DNA of 64,000 bases, taken from Bryobacterales bacterium F-183 (GTDB lineage: Bacteria > Acidobacteriota > Terriglobia > Bryobacterales > Bryobacteraceae). The position numbers were made by a program, and so were the translations under genes. The first letter of the stretch is position 1; each line of letters starts with the position of its first letter. The DNA lies in the NCBI GenBank assembly GCA_016865505.2, contig AP025252.1, forward strand, positions 2,728,001-2,792,000, in the 5' to 3' direction. The notes under the pieces were generated by a model. That model was given only the letters and a program-made list of their open reading frames with translations. It made no database searches and had not been told where the DNA came from. This document shows positions 54,434-63,543 of this stretch, piece after piece.

Positions 54434-55658
54434 ACGCCACATCCGTCAAATCCTGGACGCGGCAATCCTCGCGGCGGACCCGGCACGCGCCATCCGCCCG
54501 CACCTTCGGCGACTACAAAAGCCCAAAGGCCGCGTCCTCGTCATCGGAGCCGGCAAGGCCACCGCGCAAATGGCCCTTGCCGTTGAGGAACTCATCCCCA
54601 ACTGCACCGGCCTCATCAACGTCAAGTACGGCCACGCCGCGCCACTCCACAAGATCGAAATCAACGAGTGCGCCCATCCCGTACCCGATGAAGCCGGACT
54701 CAAAGGTGCCCAGCGCATCGCGGACATCGCCCGCAGCGCCACCAAAGACGACCTCGTACTCTGCCTGATCTCCGGCGGAGCCTCCGCGCTCCTCCCTCTC
54801 CCGATCCCCGGCCTCTCGCTCGCCCAAAAGCAGGACATCACCAGGCAACTCCTGGCACGCGGCGCAGACATCCACGAGATGAACGCCGTCCGCCGCCACC
54901 TCTCGCAGATCAAAGGCGGCCAACTGGCCAAACTCGCCTACCCAGCCAAAGTCGTAACCCTGATTCTGTCCGACGTCATCGGCGACGACCTGAACACCAT
55001 CGGCTCCGGTCCCACCGCCCCCGATCCCTCAACCATCGCCGACGCCCAAGCGGTCCTCGACAAGTACAAGATCACGGTACCGGTGGCTTTGACAGAAACG
55101 CCTAAGCCCCGCGACAAAGTCTTCCGCAACGTCCAAAACATCGTCGCCGGAAGCAACCGCTTGGCCATCGACGCCGCCCGCAAAACCGCCCGCAAACTCG
55201 GCTACCGCACCCTCGTCCTGTCGTCCCTGATAGAAGGCGAAACCCGCGACATCGCCCGCATGCACGCCGCAATCGCCAAAGAAGCAAAAGCCACCGGACA
55301 ACCCATCAAGCCCCCCTGTTGCATCATTTCCGGAGGCGAAACCACAGTCACCATCCAAGGCAAAGGCTTAGGAGGCCGCAACCAGGAGTTCGCCCTGGCC
55401 GCAGCCCTGGAAATCGCCGGGACCGAAGGCATCACAATAGCCAGCGCCGGAACCGACGGCACCGACGGACCCACCGACGCCGCCGGAGCCCAAGCCGACG
55501 GAGCCACAGTCGAAAGAGCCCAAAAGCTAGGCCTCAGCGCCAAAGTCCACCTGGCTAACAACGATTCCTACCACTTCTTCCAACCGTTGAAAGACCTCAT
55601 CCTCACAGGTCCCACAGGCACCAACGTGATGGACCTCCGCTTGATTCTGATTCGGTAG
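54411..55658 (+). CDS. Type-2 glycerate kinase (GckA/TtuD, MOFRL family)
   Basis: This enzyme phosphorylates glycerate to 2-phosphoglycerate in the family's usual role. The 415 residues begin with DUF4147: VLVIGAGKATAQMA, then SGGASALLPLP and DVIGDDLNTIGSGPT. The C-terminal MOFRL domain has SGGETTVTIQGKGLGGRNQEFALAAA and SAGTDGTDGPTDAAGA. It starts with TTG. It follows the HMA-like, PmoA-like and RraA-like genes in one unit. An aldolase-like protein beside a glycerate kinase suggests catabolism of a sugar-acid-type compound, though the upstream partners are predicted outside the cytosol. Confidence 0.93.
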   Translation: MKSSAESRRHIRQILDAAILAADPARAIRPHLRRLQKPKGRVLVIGAGKATAQMALAVEELIPNCTGLINVKYGHAAPLHKIEINECAHPVPDEAGLKGAQRIADIARSATKDDLVLCLISGGASALLPLPIPGLSLAQKQDITRQLLARGADIHEMNAVRRHLSQIKGGQLAKLAYPAKVVTLILSDVIGDDLNTIGSGPTAPDPSTIADAQAVLDKYKITVPVALTETPKPRDKVFRNVQNIVAGSNRLAIDAARKTARKLGYRTLVLSSLIEGETRDIARMHAAIAKEAKATGQPIKPPCCIISGGETTVTIQGKGLGGRNQEFALAAALEIAGTEGITIASAGTDGTDGPTDAAGAQADGATVERAQKLGLSAKVHLANNDSYHFFQPLKDLILTGPTGTNVMDLRLILIR

Positions 55659-55667
55659 CATGAAGAT

Positions 55668-55901
55668 ATGAAGACGTTCGACCGCATCACGATTGAGCCG
55701 GATAAGTGCGGTGGTCAACCCTGCATCCGTGGCATGCGGATCACAGTTCGCCGGGTGCTGGACATTATTGGCACCTACGACACGCGGGCCGAACTCTTTA
55801 GCGAATACCCTTACCTCGAAGAAGAGGATCTCAGGCAGGCGTTGGACTACGCGGCAGCAACCCTGAATGATGAGGTGCAGAACCTCCATCAAGTCGCCTA
55901 A
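55668..55901 (+). CDS. DUF433 antitoxin-type protein
   Basis: This is a 77-residue protein of the DUF433 family, a helix-turn-helix-like group often found upstream of PIN-like toxins. Its motif PDKCGGQPCIRGMRITV is a hallmark, and YPYLEEEDLRQALDYAAA is the C-terminal helical part. It probably binds DNA and neutralises the adjoining toxin. Its stop overlaps the start of the frameshifted toxin gene (TAATG), as expected of a toxin-antitoxin operon. Confidence 0.88.
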   Translation: MKTFDRITIEPDKCGGQPCIRGMRITVRRVLDIIGTYDTRAELFSEYPYLEEEDLRQALDYAAATLNDEVQNLHQVA

Positions 55902-56274
55902 TGGTCAGAATTCTCCTCGACCAAGGTCTTTCTCCAGAGCGGCCCGATTCCTGCGAGATCGCGGTATCGACGCCCAGCACGTATTTGAAGTGGGGCTGGC
56001 GAATGCCGCCGACCCCAAGATTCTCGCATTTGCGAAAGAAGACAATCGCACCTGCGTAACTCTCGACCACGACTTTCATGCGCATCTTGCAGCACTGGAC
56101 GCAACCCGCCCCTCAGTCATTCTGCTGCGACGCGAGAAAATGAAGGGTCCCGAACAAGCAGAACTGATCTTTCGTGTCCTGACTCAGTGCGCAGAATCGC
56201 TCCAACAAGGTGCCGCAGTTTCCGCAGATTCGAAGTCGATCCGGATCCGACGCCTGCCCCTCCGCCGCTCCTAA
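55901..56274 (+). pseudogene. Frameshifted DUF5615 PIN-like toxin
   Basis: The partner of the DUF433 antitoxin. The ATG at 55901 starts MVRILLDQGLSP, the expected N-terminus of DUF5615 with its first acidic residue, but this frame ends at 56059 after 52 codons. At about 55936 the homologous sequence continues in another frame: RAARFLRDRGIDAQHVFEVG, through VTLDHDFHAHLAAL to VILLRREKM, ending at 56274. Adding one base near 55936 would join the parts. Either the toxin is inactivated by a one-base deletion, or there is a sequencing error or recoding. The rest of the frame keeps acidic residues. Confidence 0.8.
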
Positions 56275-57104
56275 GGCTCCCGTACCGCCCGGAACCCCAC
56301 CATCCGGTACGCCTGAAACGACGGCCAAGCCCCCGACCTCGCGTACGACCGCAAATCCTGCCCCTCAAAGAAGAACGCCCCACCACGCATCACCCGGTAC
56401 GCCCCCCGTGCAGGACCCTTCGGATTCTTCTTCGGCGACATCTCGTAATAATCCCGCTGATACCAATCCGAACACCACTCCATTACATTCCCAGCCATAT
56501 CCATCGCGCCATACGGCGACGCTCCCGCAGGATAAGACCCCACAGGCTTCCCGGTATCAAACTGCTGATCCCCGACATAGTTCGCCCGCGTCCGGTCAAT
56601 CATGTTCCCCCAAGGAAACCGCCGCTGGTCCGTACCCCGAGCCGCCTTTTCCCACTCGGCCTCCGTCGGCAGCCTGTACTTCTTGCCCGTCTTCTCGCTC
56701 AGCCAGTTGCAGTACGCCGTGGCCCCGTCCCAATTCACGCCCAGCACGGGATAGTTGTCGCTATCCGGCGTACCCCCGCCGTGGTTGTTCGCCTGCGTCC
56801 AGTACGGAATCTGATCCTTCGGCATCACGCGCCCGTTCGGCCAGAACTTCACATTGTCGTACCCCGGATCGTCGCGGAACTTCCGCCAATCCGCATTGGT
56901 GACTTCAAACTTCCCGATGTAGAACGCGTCCAACTCCACCGTATGCACGGGCCGTTCGCGACTCTCGCCGTCCCCGAAGTTATCACCCATCTGGAACGCC
57001 CCGGCCGGCACCAGCAAAAAGTCGCCGTACCCGTCGTTCACCACCTTCGCCTGCGAAAAACCCAAAACTCCACACAACGCAAACAACACCAACGGACGCC
57101 GCAC
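56271..57104 (-). CDS. SUMF1/FGE-fold protein lacking active-site cysteines
   Basis: This is a 277-residue exported protein of the formylglycine-generating-enzyme-sulfatase (SUMF1) fold. A signal peptide (RRPLVLFALCGVLGFSQA) is followed by VPAGAFQMGDNFGDGESRERPVHTV, GVNWDGATAYCNWLSEKTG, YRLPTEAEWEKAARG and, near the end, VMRGGAFFFEGQDLRSYARSG. True FGEs have two cysteines in that last region; here none is present. It is therefore unlikely to activate sulfatases. The start is GTG at 57104, sharing one base with the upstream hydrolase stop; a longer frame to 57164 is rejected. Its role is unknown. Confidence 0.88.
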   Translation of the reverse strand: MRRPLVLFALCGVLGFSQAKVVNDGYGDFLLVPAGAFQMGDNFGDGESRERPVHTVELDAFYIGKFEVTNADWRKFRDDPGYDNVKFWPNGRVMPKDQIPYWTQANNHGGGTPDSDNYPVLGVNWDGATAYCNWLSEKTGKKYRLPTEAEWEKAARGTDQRRFPWGNMIDRTRANYVGDQQFDTGKPVGSYPAGASPYGAMDMAGNVMEWCSDWYQRDYYEMSPKKNPKGPARGAYRVMRGGAFFFEGQDLRSYARSGAWPSFQAYRMVGFRAVREP

Positions 57105-57904
57105 TACTTCTTCCCTCCAAAGAACCCATTCAGGTTCAAAAAGTGCTTCAGAGAATCCATCCAAGGCCCGTATTCAGGACTCGTGTACGCTGACCCAAAC
57201 CCATGCCGCCCCCGCTGATACAGGTGCAACTCCGCGACCCCGCCCGCCTTGTTCATGTCCAGAAACAACTGCGCCGACCCATTGGCCGCGCCCTTGTCCC
57301 AAGCCGCCGCCAGCAAGTATGTCGGTGGAAAATTCTTCAAGTCCTCACCCGGCGTTGCGCGACCCGCCGAGTACACCATCACCAGCGCGCAAGGCTTCGA
57401 ATCCAACCGGTCCACCGGATCCTTCGCCGCCGCATCGCCAGGACCCGACGCCGCAGCCGTAATCCTCGCCAGCGCCGACCCCGCCGAAAACCCAGCAAAA
57501 GCGATCCGCTTCGGGTCCAGCTTCCACTCCGCCGCGCGGGACTTCACCAGCCGCAGTGCACGATTCCCATCCAGTACCCGAGCCTGGTCGTTGTACTTCG
57601 GATTCAGCCGGTACGTCAACACAAACGCCGCCGTACCCCAATCATTGAACCGTTCGGCGATCTCAATTCCTTCCACGCCGTACATCAGCATGATGTTCGA
57701 TCCGCCCGGCGCGATCACCACCGCGGACCCGTTGCGCTTGTTCTCCGGCGGCAAAAACACCGTCAGAAACGGGGCATCCAGCGGACCATCGCTCGTCGCC
57801 ATCGGTACGCTACCCGGTTCCCACAGCGGGATGTTGTAATTCTCAACGCCGGCGGCATGCACGGCCACGATCGAAGCGCAGATCAGAACGGCAAGATTTC
57901 GCAT
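57104..57904 (-). CDS. Exported alpha/beta hydrolase (esterase/lipase-like)
   Basis: This is a 266-residue secreted alpha/beta hydrolase. A signal peptide (RNLAVLICASIVAVHAAG) precedes VVIAPGGSNIML, an oxyanion-type GG segment, the nucleophile elbow GFSAGSAL, and a C-terminal GRHGFG with the catalytic His. An Asp lies in WDKGAANGSAQL. This pattern fits BD-FAE-like carbohydrate esterases, so acetyl- or feruloyl-ester removal from glycans is plausible. The ATG at 57904 is 43 bases from the divergent DUF1592 gene. It overlaps the SUMF1-like gene by one base. Confidence 0.9.
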   Translation of the reverse strand: MRNLAVLICASIVAVHAAGVENYNIPLWEPGSVPMATSDGPLDAPFLTVFLPPENKRNGSAVVIAPGGSNIMLMYGVEGIEIAERFNDWGTAAFVLTYRLNPKYNDQARVLDGNRALRLVKSRAAEWKLDPKRIAFAGFSAGSALARITAAASGPGDAAAKDPVDRLDSKPCALVMVYSAGRATPGEDLKNFPPTYLLAAAWDKGAANGSAQLFLDMNKAGGVAELHLYQRGRHGFGSAYTSPEYGPWMDSLKHFLNLNGFFGGKK

Positions 57905-57947
57905 CGCCACTAGAATATGCCAAATCCGCCGTTCTGGTAAATTTGAG

Positions 57948-60380
57948 GTGTTGACACCCTTCAAGCGCCTCGTCAGCACTATCGCTCTTGTGGGATCGGC
58001 GGTGGCCGCCTCTGGCGCCGACGCGCCCGCTGTCTTCCAGTTCGTGCGCAAGAACTGCGTCGCCTGCCACAACACCGCCAACGCCTCGGGCGACGTCAAC
58101 CTCCAAAACTACAAAGAACCCAAAGCCTTCGACGAACATCGTGAGGTCTGGGAACGCGTCGCCAGCAAGCTCCGCACTAATGAAATGCCGCCGCCCGGCT
58201 TCCCCCGGCCCCCCGCCGCCGAATCCAAAGCCGTGCAGGACTTCCTCGCCGCTGAGTTCCTCCGCCAGGACCGTACCGCCAAGCCCGACCCCGGCCGCGT
58301 TACCGCGCGCCGCCTCAACCGCACCGAGTACAACAACACTGTTCGCGACCTCCTGGGCGTCGACATCCGCCCCGCCGACAACTTCCCCAACGACGAAAGC
58401 GCCTTCGGCTTCGACAACATCAGCGACGCGCTCAACATCTCTCCCGTACTCACGGAAAAGTATCTGTACGCTGCCGAACGCGCAGTCCGCACCGCCATCT
58501 TCGGACCCGAAAAGCTCAAGCCCGCCGTCGTACATTACCCGTTTCCTGTCCGCATGAATGAGCGTCTGGGTACCGTCGGCCAGGTCCCCGCTACCTACGA
58601 TCTCACCGGCCTCAGCACCCGCCACTCCGCGCACGTCACGCACCGCTTCCCGGTGGACGGCGAGTACAGCTTCAAGATCGTACTCAACGGTCATCGCCCC
58701 AACCAATCCGAACCCGCGATCCCCGCGCTCTACATTGATGGCAAGCTAGTCCAACAGTGGGAAGTGGACGCGACCGACCTAGAAGGCCAGTTCGTCGAAT
58801 GCCGCCTCAAGGTCACCGCTGGCGAACACCTACTCTCGGCGACGTACCTGAAGAACTACCACGGTCTTCCGCCCCAATATAAAGGCCCCGAGCCATCCAA
58901 ACGTCCGGCGGAAGCGCTCATCACCACCAAGGGTCAACTCACCGAAAAAGACATCGAAACCCTGCGCAAACTCGGCACCAAGATCAAGACCGACCGTGTC
59001 GAAACCCGCATCGACAACCGATACGAATCCATCGACATCGGCGGACCCTTCACCCAGCCCACCGGACCTTCGATGGAAAGCACCCGCAAGGTCTTCGTCT
59101 GCTCGCAGCAAACCACTGCCTGCGCCGATACCATCATTCGCAACTTCGCCCGCCGCGCCTTCCGCCGCCCCGTCACCCCGTCCGAGACCGCGCGTTACGC
59201 CAAGCTCTACACCTTGGCCCGCCAGCAGGGCGACAGCTTCAAAGAGGGCATCGCCACCGCTCTACAGGGCGTCCTCGTATCTCCCAACTTCCTTTTCCGC
59301 ATCGAGCGCGACCAACCGGGCAAGCCCATCGCCCCCATCAGCGACCTTGAACTCGCCTCACGCCTCTCGTACTTCCTGTGGAGCAGCATGCCGGATGAGG
59401 AACTGCTCACTCTCGCCAGCGCCAATCGCCTGCGTCCGGCCCTTCCCGCGCAGATCAAGCGCATGCTCGCTGACCCCAAGTCGCGCGCTCTCGTCGACAA
59501 TTTTGCAGGCCAATGGCTACAGTTCTCGAACATCGATGTCCTAAAGCCCGACCCCACCAAGTTCCCGGACTTTGAAGACAGCCTCCGCCTCGCCATGCGG
59601 CGCGAAACCGAGTACTTCCTCACCGACCTCATCCGTCGCGATGGCAGTATTCTCGAAATCCTCGACGCCAAACACACCTTCGTCAACGAACGTCTGGCCC
59701 GCTTTTACGGCATTCCCGGTGTCGAAGGACCCGAGTTCCGCCGCGTCGACATGTCCAACTCCAAGCGTGGCGGCGGCGTACTCGCGCACGGCAGTATCCT
59801 CACCATCTCTTCGTACTCCACACGAACCTCGCCCGTCCTCCGTGGCAAGTGGATTCTCGAAAACCTCCTGAACGCGCCGCCGCCGCCTCCTCCTCCCGGC
59901 GTACCCACCCTCGATGAGGGCAAGGCCGGCGAATCCGCGTCCCTGCGCCAGCAGATGGAAGTGCACCGGTCCAACGCGGTCTGCGCTAGTTGCCACCAGC
60001 GTATGGACCCGCTAGGCTTCGGCCTTGAAAATCTCAACGCCATCGGCCAGTGGCGCGACATGGACGGCAAGTTCCCCATCGATCCATCCGGCCAGCTTCC
60101 CGACGGCCGTACCTTCCAAGGTCCGCAGGCCCTCAAAAAGCTGCTCACCGACAACAGCACCCAGTTCTCAGAGGCCGTAACCGACAAGCTGCTCACGTAC
60201 GCCCTCGGCCGCGGTCTCGAACGATACGACAAACGCATCGTTCGAGAGATCGCCGCAAACCTGCCGAAACGTAACTATGCCTTCTCGGCCCTCGTCGAAA
60301 ACATTGTGAATAGTCTGCCGTTCCAGCAACGGCGATCGGCTACCATCCAAAAGCCGAACGGAGCGAGTACAGAAGAATGA
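57948..60380 (+). CDS. DUF1592-family cytochrome-like protein (PSD1/DUF1587/1592/1588/1585)
   Basis: This 810-residue secreted protein has the planctomycete-type cytochrome C layout. A signal peptide precedes CVACHN with Cys37, Cys40 and His41, then DUF1587 (ARRLNRTEYNNTVRDLLGVD), DUF1595-like and DUF1592 (LSYFLWSSMPDEELL), DUF1588 with a second heme-type motif CASCHQRMDPLGFGLENL, and DUF1585. The start codon is GTG at 57948. It overlaps the DUF1552 gene by four bases (ATGA), the constant partner of this family. Proposed roles involve extracellular polysaccharide or redox metabolism, but function is unknown. Confidence 0.92.
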   Translation: MLTPFKRLVSTIALVGSAVAASGADAPAVFQFVRKNCVACHNTANASGDVNLQNYKEPKAFDEHREVWERVASKLRTNEMPPPGFPRPPAAESKAVQDFLAAEFLRQDRTAKPDPGRVTARRLNRTEYNNTVRDLLGVDIRPADNFPNDESAFGFDNISDALNISPVLTEKYLYAAERAVRTAIFGPEKLKPAVVHYPFPVRMNERLGTVGQVPATYDLTGLSTRHSAHVTHRFPVDGEYSFKIVLNGHRPNQSEPAIPALYIDGKLVQQWEVDATDLEGQFVECRLKVTAGEHLLSATYLKNYHGLPPQYKGPEPSKRPAEALITTKGQLTEKDIETLRKLGTKIKTDRVETRIDNRYESIDIGGPFTQPTGPSMESTRKVFVCSQQTTACADTIIRNFARRAFRRPVTPSETARYAKLYTLARQQGDSFKEGIATALQGVLVSPNFLFRIERDQPGKPIAPISDLELASRLSYFLWSSMPDEELLTLASANRLRPALPAQIKRMLADPKSRALVDNFAGQWLQFSNIDVLKPDPTKFPDFEDSLRLAMRRETEYFLTDLIRRDGSILEILDAKHTFVNERLARFYGIPGVEGPEFRRVDMSNSKRGGGVLAHGSILTISSYSTRTSPVLRGKWILENLLNAPPPPPPPGVPTLDEGKAGESASLRQQMEVHRSNAVCASCHQRMDPLGFGLENLNAIGQWRDMDGKFPIDPSGQLPDGRTFQGPQALKKLLTDNSTQFSEAVTDKLLTYALGRGLERYDKRIVREIAANLPKRNYAFSALVENIVNSLPFQQRRSATIQKPNGASTEE

Positions 60381-61711
60381 CCTTCGTAACCGGTAAACAT
60401 CTTTCCCGCAGGATGATGCTGCGCGGCGTAGGCGCGGCCTTTGCCCTGCCGTTCCTCGATGCCATGCGGCCCGCTTTCGCCGCCACCGGCGCGACCCCCA
60501 AAGCTGTCCGCCTCGGCGTCGTCTACGTCCCCAACGGCATCATCATGAAGGACTGGACCCCCGCCCAAACCGGCACTTCCTTCGAATTCACCCGTATCCT
60601 CAAGCCGCTCGAACAGCACCGCCAGCACATCACCGTCGTCTCCGGCCTTTCCAATCACATGGCCGCCAAAGCGCAAGGCGGCGCACACGCCAAGGCTTCC
60701 GGGGGGTTCCTTTCCGCCTCCGCCCCCAAGCACACGGCAGGCGCAGACGTACGCGCGGGCAAGACCTTCGACCAGGTTGTAGCCGACAAGTTCGCCGCCG
60801 ACGTTCGCGTACCTTCGCTCCAACTCGGCTGCGAAGACTCCCGCATGATCGGCAATTGCGACACCGGCTCCAGTTGCGCCTACACGAACACCATCTCCTG
60901 GCGCACCCCGGAAACGCCCATGGCCGTCGAAGTCAACCCCCGGTCGCTCTTTGAGCGCCTCTTTGGCACCGTCGACCCCAGCCTCGATCCCCAGACCAAG
61001 GCCCGCCGCGCGCTCTACAAAAAGAGCATCCTGGACATCACGCGCGAGAACGCACAAGCTCTCACCGGCACCCTCGGCGCCACCGACAAGCGCAAGATGG
61101 ACGAGTACCTCACGGCCATCCGCGAAGTCGAAACCCGTCTCGAAAAGTCCGAAAAGGACCCCGAAATCGCCACAGGCGAAAAGCCCGCCGGCATCCCGTT
61201 CGAATACCGTGAGTACGTCCGCCTCATGTTTGACCTGCAGTTGATCGCCTTCCAAAGCGACCTCACCCGCGTCTCCACCATGATGCTCGGCCGCGAAGGC
61301 AGCGTCCGTACGTACCCGGAAATCGGCGTGCCCGATCCGCACCACCCGTTGACCCACCACCGGAACCATCCGGACTTCATCGAGAAGGTAACCAAGATCA
61401 ACGAATTCCACGCCGAACTCTTCTCGTACTACCTCGGCAAACTCGCCTCCACGCAAGACGGCGACGGCTCACTGCTTGACCATTCGGTGATCCTCTACGG
61501 CGGTGCGATTAGCGACGGCAACGGCCACGGCAACCACAATCTGCCGCTCCTCGTCGCCGGACACGCCGGTGGCATCAAGGGTGGACGCCACGTTGCCGCG
61601 CCGGAACAGACGCCCGCCGCCAACCTGTTCCTCAGCATGATGGAATCGGCTGGCGTACCGCAGCAAACCTTCGGCGACAGTACCGGAAAGCTCGACCTCA
61701 ACGTCTCATAA
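60377..61711 (+). CDS. DUF1552 protein, Tat-exported
   Basis: This is a 444-residue protein whose twin-arginine-like leader reads HLSRRMMLRGVGAAFALPFLDAM. The body belongs to DUF1552, related to DUF1501-type sulfatase-fold proteins: RLGVVYVPNGIIMKDWTP, SGLSNHMAAKAQGGAHAK and LYGGAISDGNGHGNHNLPLL. The gene overlaps the DUF1592 gene by four bases, and such pairs are a stable feature in Planctomycetes, Verrucomicrobia and Acidobacteria. The two proteins are presumably partners outside the cytoplasm. Confidence 0.92.
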   Translation: MTFVTGKHLSRRMMLRGVGAAFALPFLDAMRPAFAATGATPKAVRLGVVYVPNGIIMKDWTPAQTGTSFEFTRILKPLEQHRQHITVVSGLSNHMAAKAQGGAHAKASGGFLSASAPKHTAGADVRAGKTFDQVVADKFAADVRVPSLQLGCEDSRMIGNCDTGSSCAYTNTISWRTPETPMAVEVNPRSLFERLFGTVDPSLDPQTKARRALYKKSILDITRENAQALTGTLGATDKRKMDEYLTAIREVETRLEKSEKDPEIATGEKPAGIPFEYREYVRLMFDLQLIAFQSDLTRVSTMMLGREGSVRTYPEIGVPDPHHPLTHHRNHPDFIEKVTKINEFHAELFSYYLGKLASTQDGDGSLLDHSVILYGGAISDGNGHGNHNLPLLVAGHAGGIKGGRHVAAPEQTPAANLFLSMMESAGVPQQTFGDSTGKLDLNVS

Positions 61712-61728
61712 GCCAGGACACTCATTAC

Positions 61729-63537
61729 GTGAAAGCACTTCTAGCGCTGGTCGCCGCAGTTGCCACCACAGTAGGTTTGGCGCAACAACCCAAGCCTCCG
61801 GCAGCCGGCAAGGTGGAGATCTTTAAAGAAGCCGACCTCAAGCCTGGCATGCAGGCCACCGCCTGGACGGTCTTTCAAGGCACCGAAGCCGAACCGGTCC
61901 CCATCGAAATCATCGGCATCATGAAGAACGCCTGGGGACCTAAGCAGAACATCATCCTCGGCAAGATGGGCGGCAAAGCAGCCCGCACCAACGTCGCCGG
62001 GGGTATGAGCGGCAGCCCGGTGTACATCGACGGCAAGCTCGTCGGCGCCGTCGCGCTACGCCTCTCCGTCTTCTCGCCGGACGCTATCTGCGGCATCACC
62101 CCCATCGAAAGCATGCTGGAAATCAACGAGATTGACCAGTCGCGCCCCGCCGATCCCAAAGTCCCCGGCACCGCCCAGCGCGTCAGCGCCTCCGGCAGTG
62201 GCGTACTCGAACAGGCAGCAGGCGCAGGCGCCACCATGGTCCCGATCGATACGCCGGTCACGCTCTCCGGCTTCACCGAAAGTACGCTACGCGAATTCGG
62301 CGGTATGTTCCAGCAAATGGGCCTCAAACCCGCGCAAGGCGGCGCCACCGGTGCGTTACTCTCCCCGCGCCCCGTCAGTGGCTGGCAGAACTCCCTAAAG
62401 CCCGGCGAAGCCGTCGCCGGTATCCTCGTCTCCGGCGACATGAGCATGACCGGACTCGGCACCGTCAGCTACAACGACGGAAAGCGCGTCCTCGCCTTCG
62501 GACACCCCTTCTTCAACCTCGGCCCCATCAACATGCCGATGTCCAAGGGCGAAATCCTGATGGTCCTCTCCAGCGCCTTCCAGCCCAACAAAATCGGCAA
62601 CGCGACAGAGATCGTCGGCGCCCTCCGGCAGGACCGTCACTCCGGCATCATGGGCCTCCTCGGCGAGACGGCGGAAATGATCCCGGTCAACGTCAAGATG
62701 GTCTCCCACGCAGGAGCCAAGCCGACTGAGAAGAAGCTCAACTTCAACGTCTTCGTACACCAGAAGTGGACGCCGTTCCTCATGATGGTCACGCTCTTCA
62801 ACTCGCTCGAAGGCTTGAATGACCACGGCGACAACCTCACCTATAAGGTTCGCGGCAACGTCCAATTCGCAGACGGCTCAAAGATCTCGGCTCTCACCAT
62901 GCAGGCGCCCACCGAAGCCCCGATGCCGCCGACCATGGCGCTCGCCACCTGGTGGGGAGACAAGTTCAACAAGCTCTTCTTGAACCAGGTCGACACTCCC
63001 AAGCTCGACTCCGTCGACATCACCGTCGACCTCATCCCCGAACGCCGCAGCGCGCAGATCGAGCAAGCCTGGGTCGCTTCCAACGAAGTCGAAGCCGGCG
63101 GTGAAGTACCCGTACGCGTCTTCCTCCGCCCCTTCCGCGGACCCCGCATCGAACGCGAACTCAAGGTCCGCATCCCGGCCAACATGCCCAAAGGCGACCA
63201 TCGCATCGTCGTCAGCGACGCTGACAGCCTCAACCGTATGCAGGCCGCCGCGACTTCCAACAATCGCTTCCTCGACATCGCGCAGACCGTATCGCTCCTC
63301 AACCAGGAACGCTCCAACACTCGCGTCTATGTCTCGCTGGTCGAAAACAAACCCACCGTGTACTCGGAAGATAAAATGCTGCCCAGTCTTCCGGCCTCGG
63401 TCTTGAACGTCATGCAGTCCGCCCGCACCGGCAACAAGATGCTGGTCAGTATGCCCGAAACCGCCGTCGAACAAGCCTCGGCTGAAGTCGACTACGCCGT
63501 ATCCGGCAGCTATGCGCTACGTGTAACCGTCAAATAA
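61729..63537 (+). CDS. S55 (SpoIVB-like) peptidase, exported
   Basis: This is a 602-residue protein. A leader (ALLALVAAVATTVGLAQ) precedes an N-terminal SpoIVB peptidase S55-type domain. Its motif NVAGGMSGSPVYIDGK places the probable nucleophile at Ser94, and VLAFGHPFFNLGPINMPMSKG is the second conserved segment. The C-terminal 300 residues are beta-rich and not recognised. It starts with GTG and follows DUF1552 by 17 bases. S55 peptidases are known from sporulating Firmicutes, where SpoIVB is a signalling protease; here there is no spore context. Confidence 0.85.
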   Translation: MKALLALVAAVATTVGLAQQPKPPAAGKVEIFKEADLKPGMQATAWTVFQGTEAEPVPIEIIGIMKNAWGPKQNIILGKMGGKAARTNVAGGMSGSPVYIDGKLVGAVALRLSVFSPDAICGITPIESMLEINEIDQSRPADPKVPGTAQRVSASGSGVLEQAAGAGATMVPIDTPVTLSGFTESTLREFGGMFQQMGLKPAQGGATGALLSPRPVSGWQNSLKPGEAVAGILVSGDMSMTGLGTVSYNDGKRVLAFGHPFFNLGPINMPMSKGEILMVLSSAFQPNKIGNATEIVGALRQDRHSGIMGLLGETAEMIPVNVKMVSHAGAKPTEKKLNFNVFVHQKWTPFLMMVTLFNSLEGLNDHGDNLTYKVRGNVQFADGSKISALTMQAPTEAPMPPTMALATWWGDKFNKLFLNQVDTPKLDSVDITVDLIPERRSAQIEQAWVASNEVEAGGEVPVRVFLRPFRGPRIERELKVRIPANMPKGDHRIVVSDADSLNRMQAAATSNNRFLDIAQTVSLLNQERSNTRVYVSLVENKPTVYSEDKMLPSLPASVLNVMQSARTGNKMLVSMPETAVEQASAEVDYAVSGSYALRVTVK

Positions 63538-63543
63538 ACATCC

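Noticed and set aside
55867-56274. A single intact gene starting at 55867
   Set aside because: Its N-terminal 20-odd codons are an out-of-frame reading of the antitoxin end; the homologous toxin start is the ATG at 55901 in another frame.
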